A DNA stretch of 64,000 bases from Pseudomonadota bacterium (GCA_023458595.1 JAEWYT010000036.1:1-64000); one strand, 5' to 3'. Positions 8,432 through 16,952 are shown, counted from the stretch's first letter. Notes: generated by a model from the sequence alone, not told the origin. Program-made: numbers and translations.

Positions 8432-8938
8432 ATGATGGGCGTCGTCTCCCTCGATCGGGCGGAATTGAAGCAGCGGGCATGGGCGGCCGCGGCGAGCGTG
8501 CCCGACCCGGAAGTGCCCTGCGTCACGGTCGCCGACCTCGGTATCCTGCGCTCCGTCGACATCGTCGACGGGGTGGCGGTCGCCAAGGTCTCGCCGACCT
8601 ATTCCGGCTGCCCGGCGACGCAGTTCATCGAGTTCGCGATCGAGAACGCGCTCAGGGAGGCCGGCTTCGACGCCCGCATCGAGCGTGTCCTGTCGCCGGC
8701 CTGGACGACCGACTGGATCACCGAGGAAGGCAAGGAGAAGCTGCGTGCCTACGGCATCGCCCCGCCGCAGAAATCCTCCAATTCCGTGCGCTCCCTGTTC
8801 GGCGAGACGACGGTGACCTGCCCGCACTGCGGCTCGGGCGACACCGAGCGCATCTCCGAGTTCGGCTCGACGCCGTGCAAGGCGCTCTATCGCTGCAAGA
8901 GCTGCTCCGAACCCTTCGACTATTTCAAGTGCATATGA
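8432..8938 (+). CDS. paaD: PaaD, SUF/MIP18-type assembly factor with zinc ribbon
   Basis: 168-residue protein with an N-terminal DUF59/MIP18-like domain (SVPDPEVPCVTVADLGILR, then TYSGCPATQ) and a C-terminal zinc ribbon (TCPHCGSGDTERI then YRCKSCSEPFDYFKC). In the family it helps mature the iron-sulfur or diiron centres of the epoxidase complex. It lies between paaC and paaE, 7 bp before the latter. Confidence 0.92.
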   Translation: MMGVVSLDRAELKQRAWAAAASVPDPEVPCVTVADLGILRSVDIVDGVAVAKVSPTYSGCPATQFIEFAIENALREAGFDARIERVLSPAWTTDWITEEGKEKLRAYGIAPPQKSSNSVRSLFGETTVTCPHCGSGDTERISEFGSTPCKALYRCKSCSEPFDYFKCI

Positions 8939-8945
8939 GGCGACC

Positions 8946-10025
8946 ATGCGCTTCGACTTCCACACTCTGAACGTCCGCGCCGTCGACCGGCAGACGCCCG
9001 ACGCGGTGGCAATCACCTTCGACCTGCCGCAGAACGTCGACGGTGCCTTCGATTTCCGGCCCGGCCAGTACCTGACGCTGCGCGCCACCGTCGACGGCGA
9101 GGAGTTGCGCCGCACCTACTCGATCTGCTCGCAGCCCGGCGAGGACCGTCTCAGGGTCGGCGTCAAGGTGATCGAGGGCGGCAAGTTCTCCACATGGGCG
9201 AACCGCGTCCTGAAGGCCGGCGATCGCATCGAGGTGATGCAGCCGGAGGGCCGCTTCGGCGTCGACGTCGGCGGATCGCACGACTACCTGCTGATCGCCG
9301 CGGGTTCCGGCATCACGCCGATGCTGTCGATCGCCGGCTCCGTGCTGTCGCGCGAGCCCGACAGCACGGTCACGCTCGTCTACGGCAACCGCACCGCCAA
9401 CGCGGTCATGTTCCTGGAGGAGCTCGAGGACCTGAAGGACAGGTACCTCGGCCGCTTCTCGATCATCCACCTGATGAGCCGCGAGGAGCAGGACGTCGAC
9501 ATCCTCAACGGCCGCATCGACGGGGCCAAGCTGACGGAGCTCGCCGGACGCGGCCTGATCGACCCGACCGCCGCCGACACCGTGCTGATCTGCGGCCCCG
9601 GCGACCTGATCGAGAACGCCTCGCAGGCGCTGAAGGGCCTGGGTGTCGCCGAGGACCGGATCGTCTTCGAGCGCTTCACCCCGGCCGACGGCCAGTCGCC
9701 GCGCAAGGCCCCTTCCGCCGCGGCGAAGGCCGCGGCCGCCGGGGGCGTGCACGTCGAGGCGATCCTCGACGGCCGCCGCCGCGAGTTCGACATCTCCAGT
9801 CCCGACCAGACCGTTCTCGACGCCGGCCTCGCCGCCGGCATCGACATCCCCCATTCCTGCACGGGCGGCATGTGCTGCACCTGCCGCTGCAAGATCGTCG
9901 AGGGATCGGGCGAGATGATCGTCAACTACTCGCTGAAGCCGTGGGAGATCGAGCAGGGCTTCACCCTCGCCTGCCAGACCCGGCCGACGTCGAGCAAGCT
10001 GGTGCTCGACTTCGACGCCGTGTGA
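8946..10025 (+). CDS. paaE: PaaE, phenylacetyl-CoA epoxidase NADPH reductase
   Basis: 359-residue reductase that passes electrons from NADPH to the PaaA diiron site. The FAD-binding domain carries RTYSICSQPG, the nucleotide domain has IAAGSGITPMLSI, and the C-terminal plant-type 2Fe-2S domain has PHSCTGGMCCTCRCK and a distant LACQ cysteine. It is the last gene of the paaABCDE operon. The next 80 bp show no clear U-run terminator. Confidence 0.94.
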   Translation: MRFDFHTLNVRAVDRQTPDAVAITFDLPQNVDGAFDFRPGQYLTLRATVDGEELRRTYSICSQPGEDRLRVGVKVIEGGKFSTWANRVLKAGDRIEVMQPEGRFGVDVGGSHDYLLIAAGSGITPMLSIAGSVLSREPDSTVTLVYGNRTANAVMFLEELEDLKDRYLGRFSIIHLMSREEQDVDILNGRIDGAKLTELAGRGLIDPTAADTVLICGPGDLIENASQALKGLGVAEDRIVFERFTPADGQSPRKAPSAAAKAAAAGGVHVEAILDGRRREFDISSPDQTVLDAGLAAGIDIPHSCTGGMCCTCRCKIVEGSGEMIVNYSLKPWEIEQGFTLACQTRPTSSKLVLDFDAV

Positions 10026-10108
10026 CGGCGATGGACAACCTCCAGAAAGCTCACACCTAGGCCACTTTTTTGACGCGATAGAAGATACCGGCGCCATGAG
10101 AAGAACTA

Positions 10109-10147
10109 CACACTTCTGTTGACTTCAACAGAAGTGTGGACTATCCT
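10109..10147 (+). promoter_or_regulatory. hicAB promoter with overlapping palindromic operator
   Basis: A perfect 14-bp inverted repeat with a 2-nt centre spans 10109-10138 (CACACTTCTGTTGA and its complement). TTGACT at 10119-10124 and TATCCT at 10142-10147 give a promoter with an ideal 17-bp spacer, and the palindrome covers its -35. This is the layout expected for autorepression by the DNA-binding HicB antitoxin. Transcription should begin near 10154, which is itself the hicA ATG. Confidence 0.7.
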
Positions 10148-10153
10148 ACATTC

Positions 10154-10342
10154 ATGAACGCGCAAGAGCTCAAAAAGTGGCTCGCCAGGCAAGGTTGCAC
10201 CTTCGAAACGAAGCGCGGTGGCTCTGGCCATCTTATCGTTCGTCGCGGCGACAAGGTGTCGGAACTCCCGATGCACGGCGGCCGCAAGGAACTCGGCACG
10301 GGCTTGGTGAATGCCATCAAAAAGCAGCTGGGGCTCAAGTGA
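10154..10342 (+). CDS. hicA: HicA mRNA-interferase toxin
   Basis: 62-residue toxin with the dsRBD-like fold that cleaves mRNA in ribosome-bound or free form. The start MNAQELKKWLARQGC and the active-site segment GGSGHLIVRR, with the catalytic histidine, match the family. An in-frame upstream codon at 10136 lies inside the promoter, so ATG 10154 is the real start. No ribosome site precedes it, and the transcript is probably leaderless. The stop overlaps the hicB start (TGATG). Confidence 0.88.
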   Translation: MNAQELKKWLARQGCTFETKRGGSGHLIVRRGDKVSELPMHGGRKELGTGLVNAIKKQLGLK

Positions 10343-10764
10343 TGATTGGATACCGCATTACCTTCGAACCGGACGACAACGGCACGCTGCTGGTGCGCTG
10401 CCCTCAACTCCCGATCGTTCTGACGTTCGGTGAAGACGAGACGGGCGCCACGGCTCATGCTGTCGACGCCATAGAAACCGCTCTAGCGCATATGATTGAC
10501 AGCGGCGAGGACATCCCGCGCCCGGACACCAAGGCAGGCGCACGCCCACGCCTGCCGCTTCTAACCGCCCTAAAGCTGTCTCTGTATTGGGCGCTCCGCG
10601 ACGCTGGAATCACCCGCGCGGAGTTGGCGCGGCGCCTGGAATGGAATCGCGAATCCGTTGACCGCCTGTTCAGGCTCGACCATCGGTCGCGCCTCGAACA
10701 AATCGAGTCTGCGCTCGCAGCGCTCGGCAAAACCGTTGAGATTGAGACGAAAGACGCGGCGTAG
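10342..10764 (+). CDS. hicB: HicB antitoxin with C-terminal helix-turn-helix
   Basis: 140-residue antitoxin. Its N-terminal RNase-H-like HicB fold (YRITFEPDDNGTLLVRCPQLP) neutralises HicA, and the C-terminal helix-turn-helix (ITRAELARRLEWNRESVDRLF) binds the operator at 10109-10138. It is coupled to hicA by a one-base overlap. It sits beside tRNA-Lys, on the chromosomal side of attL. Confidence 0.88.
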   Translation: MIGYRITFEPDDNGTLLVRCPQLPIVLTFGEDETGATAHAVDAIETALAHMIDSGEDIPRPDTKAGARPRLPLLTALKLSLYWALRDAGITRAELARRLEWNRESVDRLFRLDHRSRLEQIESALAALGKTVEIETKDAA

Positions 10765-10878
10765 GCCGCACCGGTAGCGCTCGGTAACGCGAACATACCG
10801 ACAACGCTTTTTGTAAAATGGCTGTAAAACGGCTCTAATGTTTTTAGCCGGCTGGCATGCTAACTCATTGAAAGTAAA

Positions 10879-10954
<76 letters not shown>

Positions 10955-11119
10955 AAACCGTTGGAAACGTTCGAGTTTCCGTAGTTTGCTTCAAGGGCCT
11001 AGTCGCTTTTTAGTCGCTGCCGGTCAACCCTTGGTGCCCCGAGAACGGGGTCAGTGGCAGCCTCCTAGCATGTTCGATCCAGGGAATAAAGAGGGCTTGT
11101 TGGAAGCTGCCGTGCGGTG

Positions 11120-11148
11120 AAAAAGGGCACCCCGCTTCCAGGGCGCCC
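11120..11148 (-). terminator. Rho-independent terminator of the attL-proximal microgene
   Basis: On the minus strand a 10-bp GC-rich stem (GGGCGCCCTG pairing with CGGGGTGCCC, two G-U pairs) with a GAAG loop is followed by TTTTT. It lies 8 bp after the stop of the 40-residue gene at 11156-11278. Confidence 0.75.
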
Positions 11149-11155
11149 TTCCTCA

Positions 11156-11278
11156 TCAGAACAGCCGCGCGAGAGCGGCAACCGTCGAAACCCATGCCGG
11201 GTGCAGCTTGCATCCGAAGGCCACACGGTAGCACGTACCGTTCGGCTGGCTGGCTTCGATAGCGAGGAACACGATCAT
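11156..11278 (-). CDS. Small attL-proximal protein, 40 residues
   Basis: Unrecognised microgene beginning MIVFLAIEASQPNGTCYR and ending AALARLF. It is supported by a strong ribosome site (GGAGAG, 5 bases before ATG) and by an immediate rho-independent terminator, which together make a self-contained unit. It contains two cysteines and has no clear membrane helix. Its position between attL and the first accessory gene is that of a small regulator or antidote gene, but the sequence does not show function. Confidence 0.5.
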   Translation of the reverse strand: MIVFLAIEASQPNGTCYRVAFGCKLHPAWVSTVAALARLF

Positions 11279-11593
11279 CCGTGCTCTCCTCTATCTCGCA
11301 CCGGTCCCTTTTGGTAGCCGGATTGGTGCGTTGGGCCAGCGGTGGGGGGATTTTTAAGCCTGTCGTCCGGTCAAGTGATCCCCCGAACACGCTCCGACTA
11401 TTTCGTTGTCACACGGGAAATGGGGGTGATCGAGTGATAGTTCAAGAGCCGCGTCGTTATCAGTATTCCAACACCCGCGACCGCGATACCGCCAGACTGT
11501 CGGATGACGTGCAGTTGATGATACGCTTCGCCCAGGGATAGTGTAACCGAATCGCTGGATCGAGACTTGCCCACGGCAGGCTGGGACAGACTC

Positions 11594-13303
11594 ATGGGAG
11601 ACAACGCGGAGCTATTTGGGCGGGTTCGCGAGAGCGCTCAAGCGATCACGCGATTAATCAACGGCGGAATAAATGCCCCGATTGAGGAGTATGTGGACGC
11701 GCCAACTCTCGTCGGGTTGTGTGACTCGCTTTCGCTTGAGCCGGAGGAGTGGAAGCCGGAGGACCTAGAAAGGATCCTCATCATTCGAGATGGACTGTAC
11801 GCGCTCCGCAACAAGCTGCGAGACGACGGTGACGACAGTGAGTACTCCGTTGAGCAACTGCTGTCGGGGATGGATAGGCTGTATGCAGACCTTGAGCGAG
11901 CGCTTAGGGCATACAATCAACAGGAGCTAAGTCGGGCGCAGGAGGAATTGGGAGCACTCCAACGTGGCAGCCATGTGCCAACCAGCATCGCGCCCGGCAC
12001 GATCGCAGAGATACAAGAACAGGCGGCGCAGGTCCTAACGCAAGCGCACATCACGAATAATCATCTGCACGTAAACCTCCTCAATTTCGGCGAAGTTAAA
12101 GTCAATATTGATGTCTTGAAGAACGCGAGGTTGGTCGTAAAGCGACTGAGCGCAAGCGTTGTTGCTATCAGACTCTCGCTGGAGCAGAGAGTTCTGTTCC
12201 AGGGTATGTTCAAATTTCTGTCCGAAGGGGCAGATAAAGTCCTAAACGACCTGAAAGAACTCGTCTCTGGCCTGCAACAACGCTATCAATCGACGCTTGA
12301 TTTCGTTTCGGATCTAGCCACTCTCGCGGAGAAGGGCGGCCGGTTCACCAAGCTGGTGAGCGATTTCCTGAAGAAAGTTTTCACTGACCCGGAGCTCACG
12401 GTAGAGCGACAGATCCGCCTCAAGGTTCAGAGCAATTTTCAATCCCACGCAATGCTCGCTGCGTCAGCGACAGGGCATAACACAATAATGCTCGGCGGCA
12501 GACGCGGCGAGGTCGTTGTCTTCGATCCTGGGCTCGGACGTATCGTCGACAGCTATCGAGCGACATCCGACACCGTCACAAGCATTACGCGGTACGACTC
12601 AGGCTACATGGCACTCGGAACTATCGACGGGGTTGAAGTGATTGCGAGCACAAGCCGAGAACAGACAGGACTAGTCGGTGGCTACCGCGAAAGAGTGTCT
12701 GCAGTCGCAGTATTGGACGGCGACCTCTATAGCGGAGCTCGCGACGGCATTGTGAGGAGATGGACACTTGCCGGCGGCCTTTCGCAATGGTCCCGAGAGG
12801 CATTTGCGCGCCTCGGACGCGGTATTCAACGTATCCTGCCATGGAACGGTCGCCTTTTGGTCGCGTGCGATGAGACGCTTGTGATATTGAGCGGCGAACT
12901 GGAAGAGGTCAGGCGTATTGATCTCCAGTTCCGTATCTCAGATATGGCACTCATGGACAGTGATGCGCTCGTTGTATGCGGTCATGGCAGCCTTACCCAT
13001 GTGAATCTGGCCCGCGGAGAGTACTCAAGGATTCTCACGGCATCCTCCGGCGCGAAGTATTCTTGCGTAGCGGCCTTAGGCCACGGCATGTTCTGCGTCG
13101 GTGACGAGGACGGCAAGGTATCGGCTTTTGATTTCCAATCAGGTGAGGAACTCGGTTCACTAAAGCTCGATTTTGAGCTGAGAGGTCTGTTCCCACTACG
13201 GAACCGCATTCTAGCGTTTGGTGGACCTTGGCAAATTAAGTCGAAATCGATCGCCTTGGTCATTTGGGAGGAGGTAACTCTAGAGTCCGAGTCTTCCGCG
13301 TAG
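11594..13303 (+). CDS. Helical N-terminus plus beta-propeller (WD40-like) protein
   Basis: 569-residue protein starting MGDNAELFGRV; the frame extends upstream to TTG 11567. Residues 1-280 are helical, with a probable coiled coil around 95-125 and an amphipathic stretch near 200-270. From about residue 290 a run of short beta repeats (for example GRRGEVVVFDP, SGARDGIVRRWTL, GDEDGKVSAFDFQSGE) looks like a WD40/PQQ-type propeller. No enzymatic motif was identified. It is on the strand opposite to the phage genes, is less GC-rich than the chromosome, and lies next to attL. It is a candidate cargo or defence sensor protein (inference). Confidence 0.6.
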   Translation: MGDNAELFGRVRESAQAITRLINGGINAPIEEYVDAPTLVGLCDSLSLEPEEWKPEDLERILIIRDGLYALRNKLRDDGDDSEYSVEQLLSGMDRLYADLERALRAYNQQELSRAQEELGALQRGSHVPTSIAPGTIAEIQEQAAQVLTQAHITNNHLHVNLLNFGEVKVNIDVLKNARLVVKRLSASVVAIRLSLEQRVLFQGMFKFLSEGADKVLNDLKELVSGLQQRYQSTLDFVSDLATLAEKGGRFTKLVSDFLKKVFTDPELTVERQIRLKVQSNFQSHAMLAASATGHNTIMLGGRRGEVVVFDPGLGRIVDSYRATSDTVTSITRYDSGYMALGTIDGVEVIASTSREQTGLVGGYRERVSAVAVLDGDLYSGARDGIVRRWTLAGGLSQWSREAFARLGRGIQRILPWNGRLLVACDETLVILSGELEEVRRIDLQFRISDMALMDSDALVVCGHGSLTHVNLARGEYSRILTASSGAKYSCVAALGHGMFCVGDEDGKVSAFDFQSGEELGSLKLDFELRGLFPLRNRILAFGGPWQIKSKSIALVIWEEVTLESESSA

Positions 13304-13316
13304 GGTTTGTTTGCGG

Positions 13317-13586
13317 TTATCGGCCTCGAATGTTGCAGCTCCACTGCACGAACGCCGTGTAGTTCCGGATGTTCGGATCGTCCGCCTTCTTTAGGAGCCC
13401 ATGAAGGTCAGTGGCAGTCCACTTGAGTGTATTAGCTGCGATGGCGAGTCTCCTGGCGAGTTGCGGGCGTTGGTCCTCTGGAACAGTGGTGCGCTCGACG
13501 ATTTGCTCGATGAGGTCGATCTTCTGGTTCAGCGCCCTCGTCGGGGAGACAGTGAAGCGGGACGGATTGAAGGTGGGGCGTTTCAT
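13317..13586 (-). CDS. Hypothetical protein, 89 residues
   Basis: Small soluble protein beginning MKRPTFNPSRF, with an internal helical region (NQKIDLIEQIVERTTVPEDQ) and a tryptophan-containing C-terminus. Coding character is good, with C/G-ending codons. Its ATG overlaps the stop of the upstream zinc-ribbon microgene (ATGA), so the two form a mini-operon convergent with the beta-propeller gene. No family was recognised. Confidence 0.55.
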   Translation of the reverse strand: MKRPTFNPSRFTVSPTRALNQKIDLIEQIVERTTVPEDQRPQLARRLAIAANTLKWTATDLHGLLKKADDPNIRNYTAFVQWSCNIRGR

Positions 13587-13711
13587 ACGAACATCGTGCC
13601 GCACTGCTGGCAGCTCTCGTACGCGCGTCCTTGAGCGTCAACGCGTTTCCTCATTTGGTACACACGGGAGCCGTCCCCGTGCTTCTTCTGGCAAATACCG
13701 TTTCTGGTCAT
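13583..13711 (-). CDS. Zinc-ribbon microprotein, 42 residues
   Basis: Begins MTRNGICQKKHGDG and ends YESCQQCGTMFV. C7/H11 and C34/C37 make a plausible single zinc site. The stop overlaps the next gene's start by the ATGA arrangement, which supports translation. There is no strong ribosome site. It resembles the small treble-clef or ribbon proteins common in phages. Confidence 0.45.
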   Translation of the reverse strand: MTRNGICQKKHGDGSRVYQMRKRVDAQGRAYESCQQCGTMFV

Positions 13712-13739
13712 ACTGTGTGTATTAGAAAGATAATCATGC

Positions 13740-14379
13740 GCGTGGGTACAGAGAGGCTAAAAGGCCGTCTTTGTACGCGCCTTGGCCCCGAACGCTTGTG
13801 TGCGGTTTTCTCTCCGCGCGCTCCCACCCCAGACTGTAAGTAGGCTACCACTCGGACCTACCCCGTGCGTGCATAGGCTCAGGGATTTAGGCTACCTATG
13901 CAGAGGCCTCATGCGCTGTGGGCCGGGGGTGCTGCCCCGGACATCGGGCTATGAGTTCTCACATTTAATGGCGTCCAACGGGCGGCTGTGAGATCCGGCC
14001 ACCTAGTCCCGTCAGAAACTGGTGCCAACGAGCAGAGGCAGACTTTTGGTATCGCAGAGAATGATGTGCTGAGGGGGAGAGGCCGTAGACTCGTATTATG
14101 TGGAATGCGGACTGTCGGCCGCGCGCCACGCCTTCCCCCCCTCAGCGCATCAGGTCCTCGCTTGTCTGATACTGCGCTTGGCTACCGAACACACAAAAAC
14201 CTCGCCGAAGCGAGGTTCAAGTGATGCCAATATCGTGCGTACAATGCACGAAAGATGGAACGAAGTTCGCGCCGTCTTTCCTGATTGCAGGTACGCGCAT
14301 TGTACTTTACTTACTGACATACTGCAAGTATACTACTTAGGCAACAATACTGCAAACCGTAACAGTGTGAATAAGTGCG
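13740..14379. other. 640-bp region without protein genes, probably structured
   Basis: No frame with a credible start, ribosome site and codon use was found. Several self-complementary blocks are visible, for example TCTCACA (13965-13971) against TGTGAGA (13987-13993), and CCGGGGG/CCCCGG near 13924-13940. Both strands lack long U-runs except at 14199-14217. It may hold a non-coding RNA or a control region for the flanking minus-strand genes. Confidence 0.4.
14193..14217 (-). terminator. Terminator after the exported-protein gene
   Basis: Minus-strand stem AACCTCGC / GCGAGGTT with a TTCG tetraloop, followed by a run of T residues. It terminates minus-strand transcripts arriving from 14380 and beyond. 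Confidence 0.7.
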
Positions 14380-14790
14380 CTAGAGGGTTTCGCCGTTAAT
14401 CGTACATGTTGCACCTTTCGTTCCGTACAGAGTAACAACGACCTGCTGGTTTTTCGCGAGTGGCACAAACCCGTCGATGATATATAAGACGTAAGGGTCG
14501 GCGACATATGTAGTCCCGAAGAACATTTCCGCTTTAACGGCGTTTCCTTTGCTTATCTTTATAATAGCGGGATTAGTATCGTAAATATCGTATACGGCTG
14601 AATGACATGATATGTAGCGAATAACTCGATTCTTTTTACTCTTCTTGAATGTGATATCACATTTACCACCGCATGAACTTGCAGTTTTCATCTCTTGGAA
14701 CGTCTCAGAAGCCGCAGCCTCTGCCGTGTGCGCTGAGTGCGCAAACGCCGCAGCAGAAAAGATCAGCGGAACAGCCAGAATTGTGCGCAT
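14380..14790 (-). CDS. Exported hypothetical protein, 136 residues
   Basis: ATG 14790 is chosen because GGGGGAC lies 4 bases upstream. A longer frame reaches 14946 but is not supported. Residues 1-25 form a Sec signal peptide (MRTILAVPLIFSAAAFA...). The mature part has four cysteines (SSCGGKCD, YISCHSA, ATCTI) that could form disulfides in the periplasm. Its family is unknown. It is followed by a rho-independent terminator and belongs to a minus-strand group of membrane or exported proteins at 14.4-17.0 kb. Confidence 0.6.
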   Translation of the reverse strand: MRTILAVPLIFSAAAFAHSAHTAEAAASETFQEMKTASSCGGKCDITFKKSKKNRVIRYISCHSAVYDIYDTNPAIIKISKGNAVKAEMFFGTTYVADPYVLYIIDGFVPLAKNQQVVVTLYGTKGATCTINGETL

Positions 14791-15064
14791 ATTGTCCCCC
14801 ATTGCATGGATCAAGGATGCAAAATATACGTGCAAATTTGTGAGCGGTGCAAGTCTGGGCTGCGACGGAATGCGAAGCGGGTTTGTGATGAGCGGCTGGG
14901 ATAGCTCACCCGAGTATAGCGGCCCCGAACCTACGTGGTGGGGCACTGCAGCCTATGCCACGGTATCGCTAGTGGTGTCGGTCGTTGTTGCGTTCTGGAT
15001 TGGTTGGTGAAAGCGCGACAGACACGGAACGCCCTGCACAATTGCGTCAGCTGAAAAACGCTCA

Positions 15065-15703
15065 TCATTCTTTTCGCCCAAATCGCTCATTCTCATCGGC
15101 GATCACGGCGCGGGCACTACCGATGTCCGGGTCCGGAGCGATCTCGCGAATGCCGAGCTCACTCTCAATGCGGCGCAGGGCAGGTTTGACACCATAAATG
15201 GCGCTCGTAGCGGGATCTAGCACGACGAGTGAGCTGTACTCATACCCTCGCTCCTCATCGCGTACCAATCGAGGAAGCCATTGCCTCACCTCCGAAAGGT
15301 TGCTGTAGAATTCGACGATCGAGAGCAGCAAGGTCGAGTCCAAGAGGCCTAGCTTGGGCGCCAATGCGTTGTAGAGCGTCGGCTGTGAGAGCGGCATGCG
15401 TTCGAGAAAGTGTTTGTCGAACTTGACTCCTGGACCATCCCAACCTTCGTTCATGTGGGCGGAAGAAGTTATTTTTGCGACATGCCCTAGCTCGCGCCGG
15501 AGCAGAAGAATTTCACCGTAAAGCGCCGCTGCAATGGCACGCGCCTCGTCCTGGCGCAGCTGCACGTCGCGTCTACGGTTGAGCCAGAAGTTGTACGAAG
15601 CTCCGATCAGGAGCGCGACGACTGCGAAGACAAAGCCAGAGACGGAACCGACGAAACTGGCAGCGCCGCCAGAAAGACCCTCTAGCCATGTCCAGAACGC
15701 CAT
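15065..15703 (-). CDS. Single-pass membrane protein, 212 residues
   Basis: One N-terminal transmembrane helix (about residues 17-38, SVSGFVFAVVALLIGASYNFW) is followed by NRRRD, a positive-inside signal, and then a cytosolic helical domain of about 170 residues. No catalytic motif was recognised. It is 32 bp after the upstream gene at 15736-16137. Its accessory position suggests cargo or superinfection function, which is inference only. Confidence 0.55.
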   Translation of the reverse strand: MAFWTWLEGLSGGAASFVGSVSGFVFAVVALLIGASYNFWLNRRRDVQLRQDEARAIAAALYGEILLLRRELGHVAKITSSAHMNEGWDGPGVKFDKHFLERMPLSQPTLYNALAPKLGLLDSTLLLSIVEFYSNLSEVRQWLPRLVRDEERGYEYSSLVVLDPATSAIYGVKPALRRIESELGIREIAPDPDIGSARAVIADENERFGRKE

Positions 15704-15735
15704 TCAATTCCCCTCAAACACGGCTGGAGCAAAAG

Positions 15736-16137
15736 CTACGGAGTTGCCGCACAGGTTCCCTCAAATGTGCCAAATGGCGTGTCGAGCCGCAGCGTCTTGC
15801 TCAATTCGGAATACATTCCCTTCATCTCAATCTTGTCGCCGTACCCATCCAGAATATGCCAGCCGGTACTAACCGTCTCGAGTTTGTTGTAGTAGAGTTC
15901 GTACCCATCCGGCATTTCAACATGAAGAACGCCATCGGCGTCACTCCATAGGTGTACCCACCAACGGAATTTCTCGATCGCCAGGTATACCGTCCCTGGC
16001 ACCGCTTCGCCGTCTTTGTGTAGCTCGCCATCGCACCGCATGACGGAGCGGCTGACAGAGTAGTTTGTGGCAATGAAGAAGAGCGTGGCAAGAGCAACCA
16101 CTACAACAGCAAATACCTTGAATACTGTTGCAATCAT
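15736..16137 (-). CDS. Small membrane-anchored protein, 133 residues
   Basis: Start at ATG 16137 with GGGGGTAGAC directly upstream. A single N-terminal hydrophobic helix (about residues 5-25, VFKVFAVVVVALATLFFIA) anchors a beta-rich exported domain with two cysteines (MRCDGEL and EGTCAATP). The family was not recognised. It is transcribed after the gene at 16185, whose stop lies 47 bp upstream. Confidence 0.55.
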   Translation of the reverse strand: MIATVFKVFAVVVVALATLFFIATNYSVSRSVMRCDGELHKDGEAVPGTVYLAIEKFRWWVHLWSDADGVLHVEMPDGYELYYNKLETVSTGWHILDGYGDKIEMKGMYSELSKTLRLDTPFGTFEGTCAATP

Positions 16138-16184
16138 GTCTACCCCCTTGCGCCACTGCCAGTCTCCCGACGCCACTGCTTGTA

Positions 16185-16952
16185 CTACCAAAAGTAGCTC
16201 GCTATCGAGGGTATTGCGGCAAGCAGCTTTTCAATTGCCACCAAAGCCAATTTTCCGAGTGCCGTGTCGGCGAATTTCTTGGCGATATATTTGAGCCCGG
16301 CGCCGACGGTGATGCGCACGGCGTCGAGTCGAGTGCGGGGCGCCTCTAGTAAACGTCGACCAGCCGATATCTCCGCGATCCGTTGTGCTTTGTCGTCCGC
16401 GTCATCGTAGTCGTTGAGGCCGACGAGCGCCCGCTCCAGTTTGTCTAGCGCCTCAATCAGCTCGCGGTAGGCGGGTGCATTGTGATTAAGAGGGACTGTA
16501 CGATCCGAGGCCGGAGCGCTCGCCAGATTCCGTTCGAGATGGCGACGAAGATCCCTTGCGAAGGGCTCGAAGAGCTTGCTAACGAGATCGGCGATGTTGT
16601 CGTTCAAATGACGACTTGACGATACATATTCATGGGCGAATCGCCATCCCGCGTCCTCATCATTCGTAAGGGATCGGAATAGTCCGAGAAGCGCGCTTAG
16701 GCGCTCTCGCTGGCCATTTGGCAGCGCGATGCGGCCATGCCCCATCCCCTCTTGCTCAACGAGGCCGGTCTTGCTCCATACCCGATAGTCGATCAATTCC
16801 TCTAAGTCCTGAATTGCGGGGGCGAACTCGGGCGTCTCGTCCAGGAAGGCGAACCAGCGCTCAAGATTCGCGCGGAAGAAGTCGTACGTGGATCGACTGA
16901 CGTCGTCGGTTCGGTCGTCGAAATCGGTGAACAAGTCATCGTCACGAGCCAT
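16185..16952 (-). CDS. Helical protein with hydrophobic C-terminal segment, 255 residues
   Basis: Acidic N-terminus (MARDDDLFTDFDDRTDD) and an alpha-helical body. The C-terminal stretch, about residues 215-255 (KFADTALGKLALVAIEK and onward to IASYFW), is hydrophobic enough to insert in or lie on a membrane. A soluble sensor joined to a membrane-active tail is a layout seen in some abortive-infection effectors, but no known family motif was identified. It is first in the minus-strand accessory group. Confidence 0.5.
   Translation of the reverse strand: MARDDDLFTDFDDRTDDVSRSTYDFFRANLERWFAFLDETPEFAPAIQDLEELIDYRVWSKTGLVEQEGMGHGRIALPNGQRERLSALLGLFRSLTNDEDAGWRFAHEYVSSSRHLNDNIADLVSKLFEPFARDLRRHLERNLASAPASDRTVPLNHNAPAYRELIEALDKLERALVGLNDYDDADDKAQRIAEISAGRRLLEAPRTRLDAVRITVGAGLKYIAKKFADTALGKLALVAIEKLLAAIPSIASYFW

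Noticed and set aside
11010..11390. 126-residue minus-strand frame spanning the attL-proximal region
   Set aside because: It contains a terminator hairpin and overlaps a better-supported 40-residue gene in another frame. Composition is non-coding.
11398..11604. 68-residue minus-strand frame upstream of the beta-propeller gene
   Set aside because: No ribosome site, weak coding character, and it covers the probable promoter of the plus-strand gene. A weak hydrophobic stretch alone is not enough.
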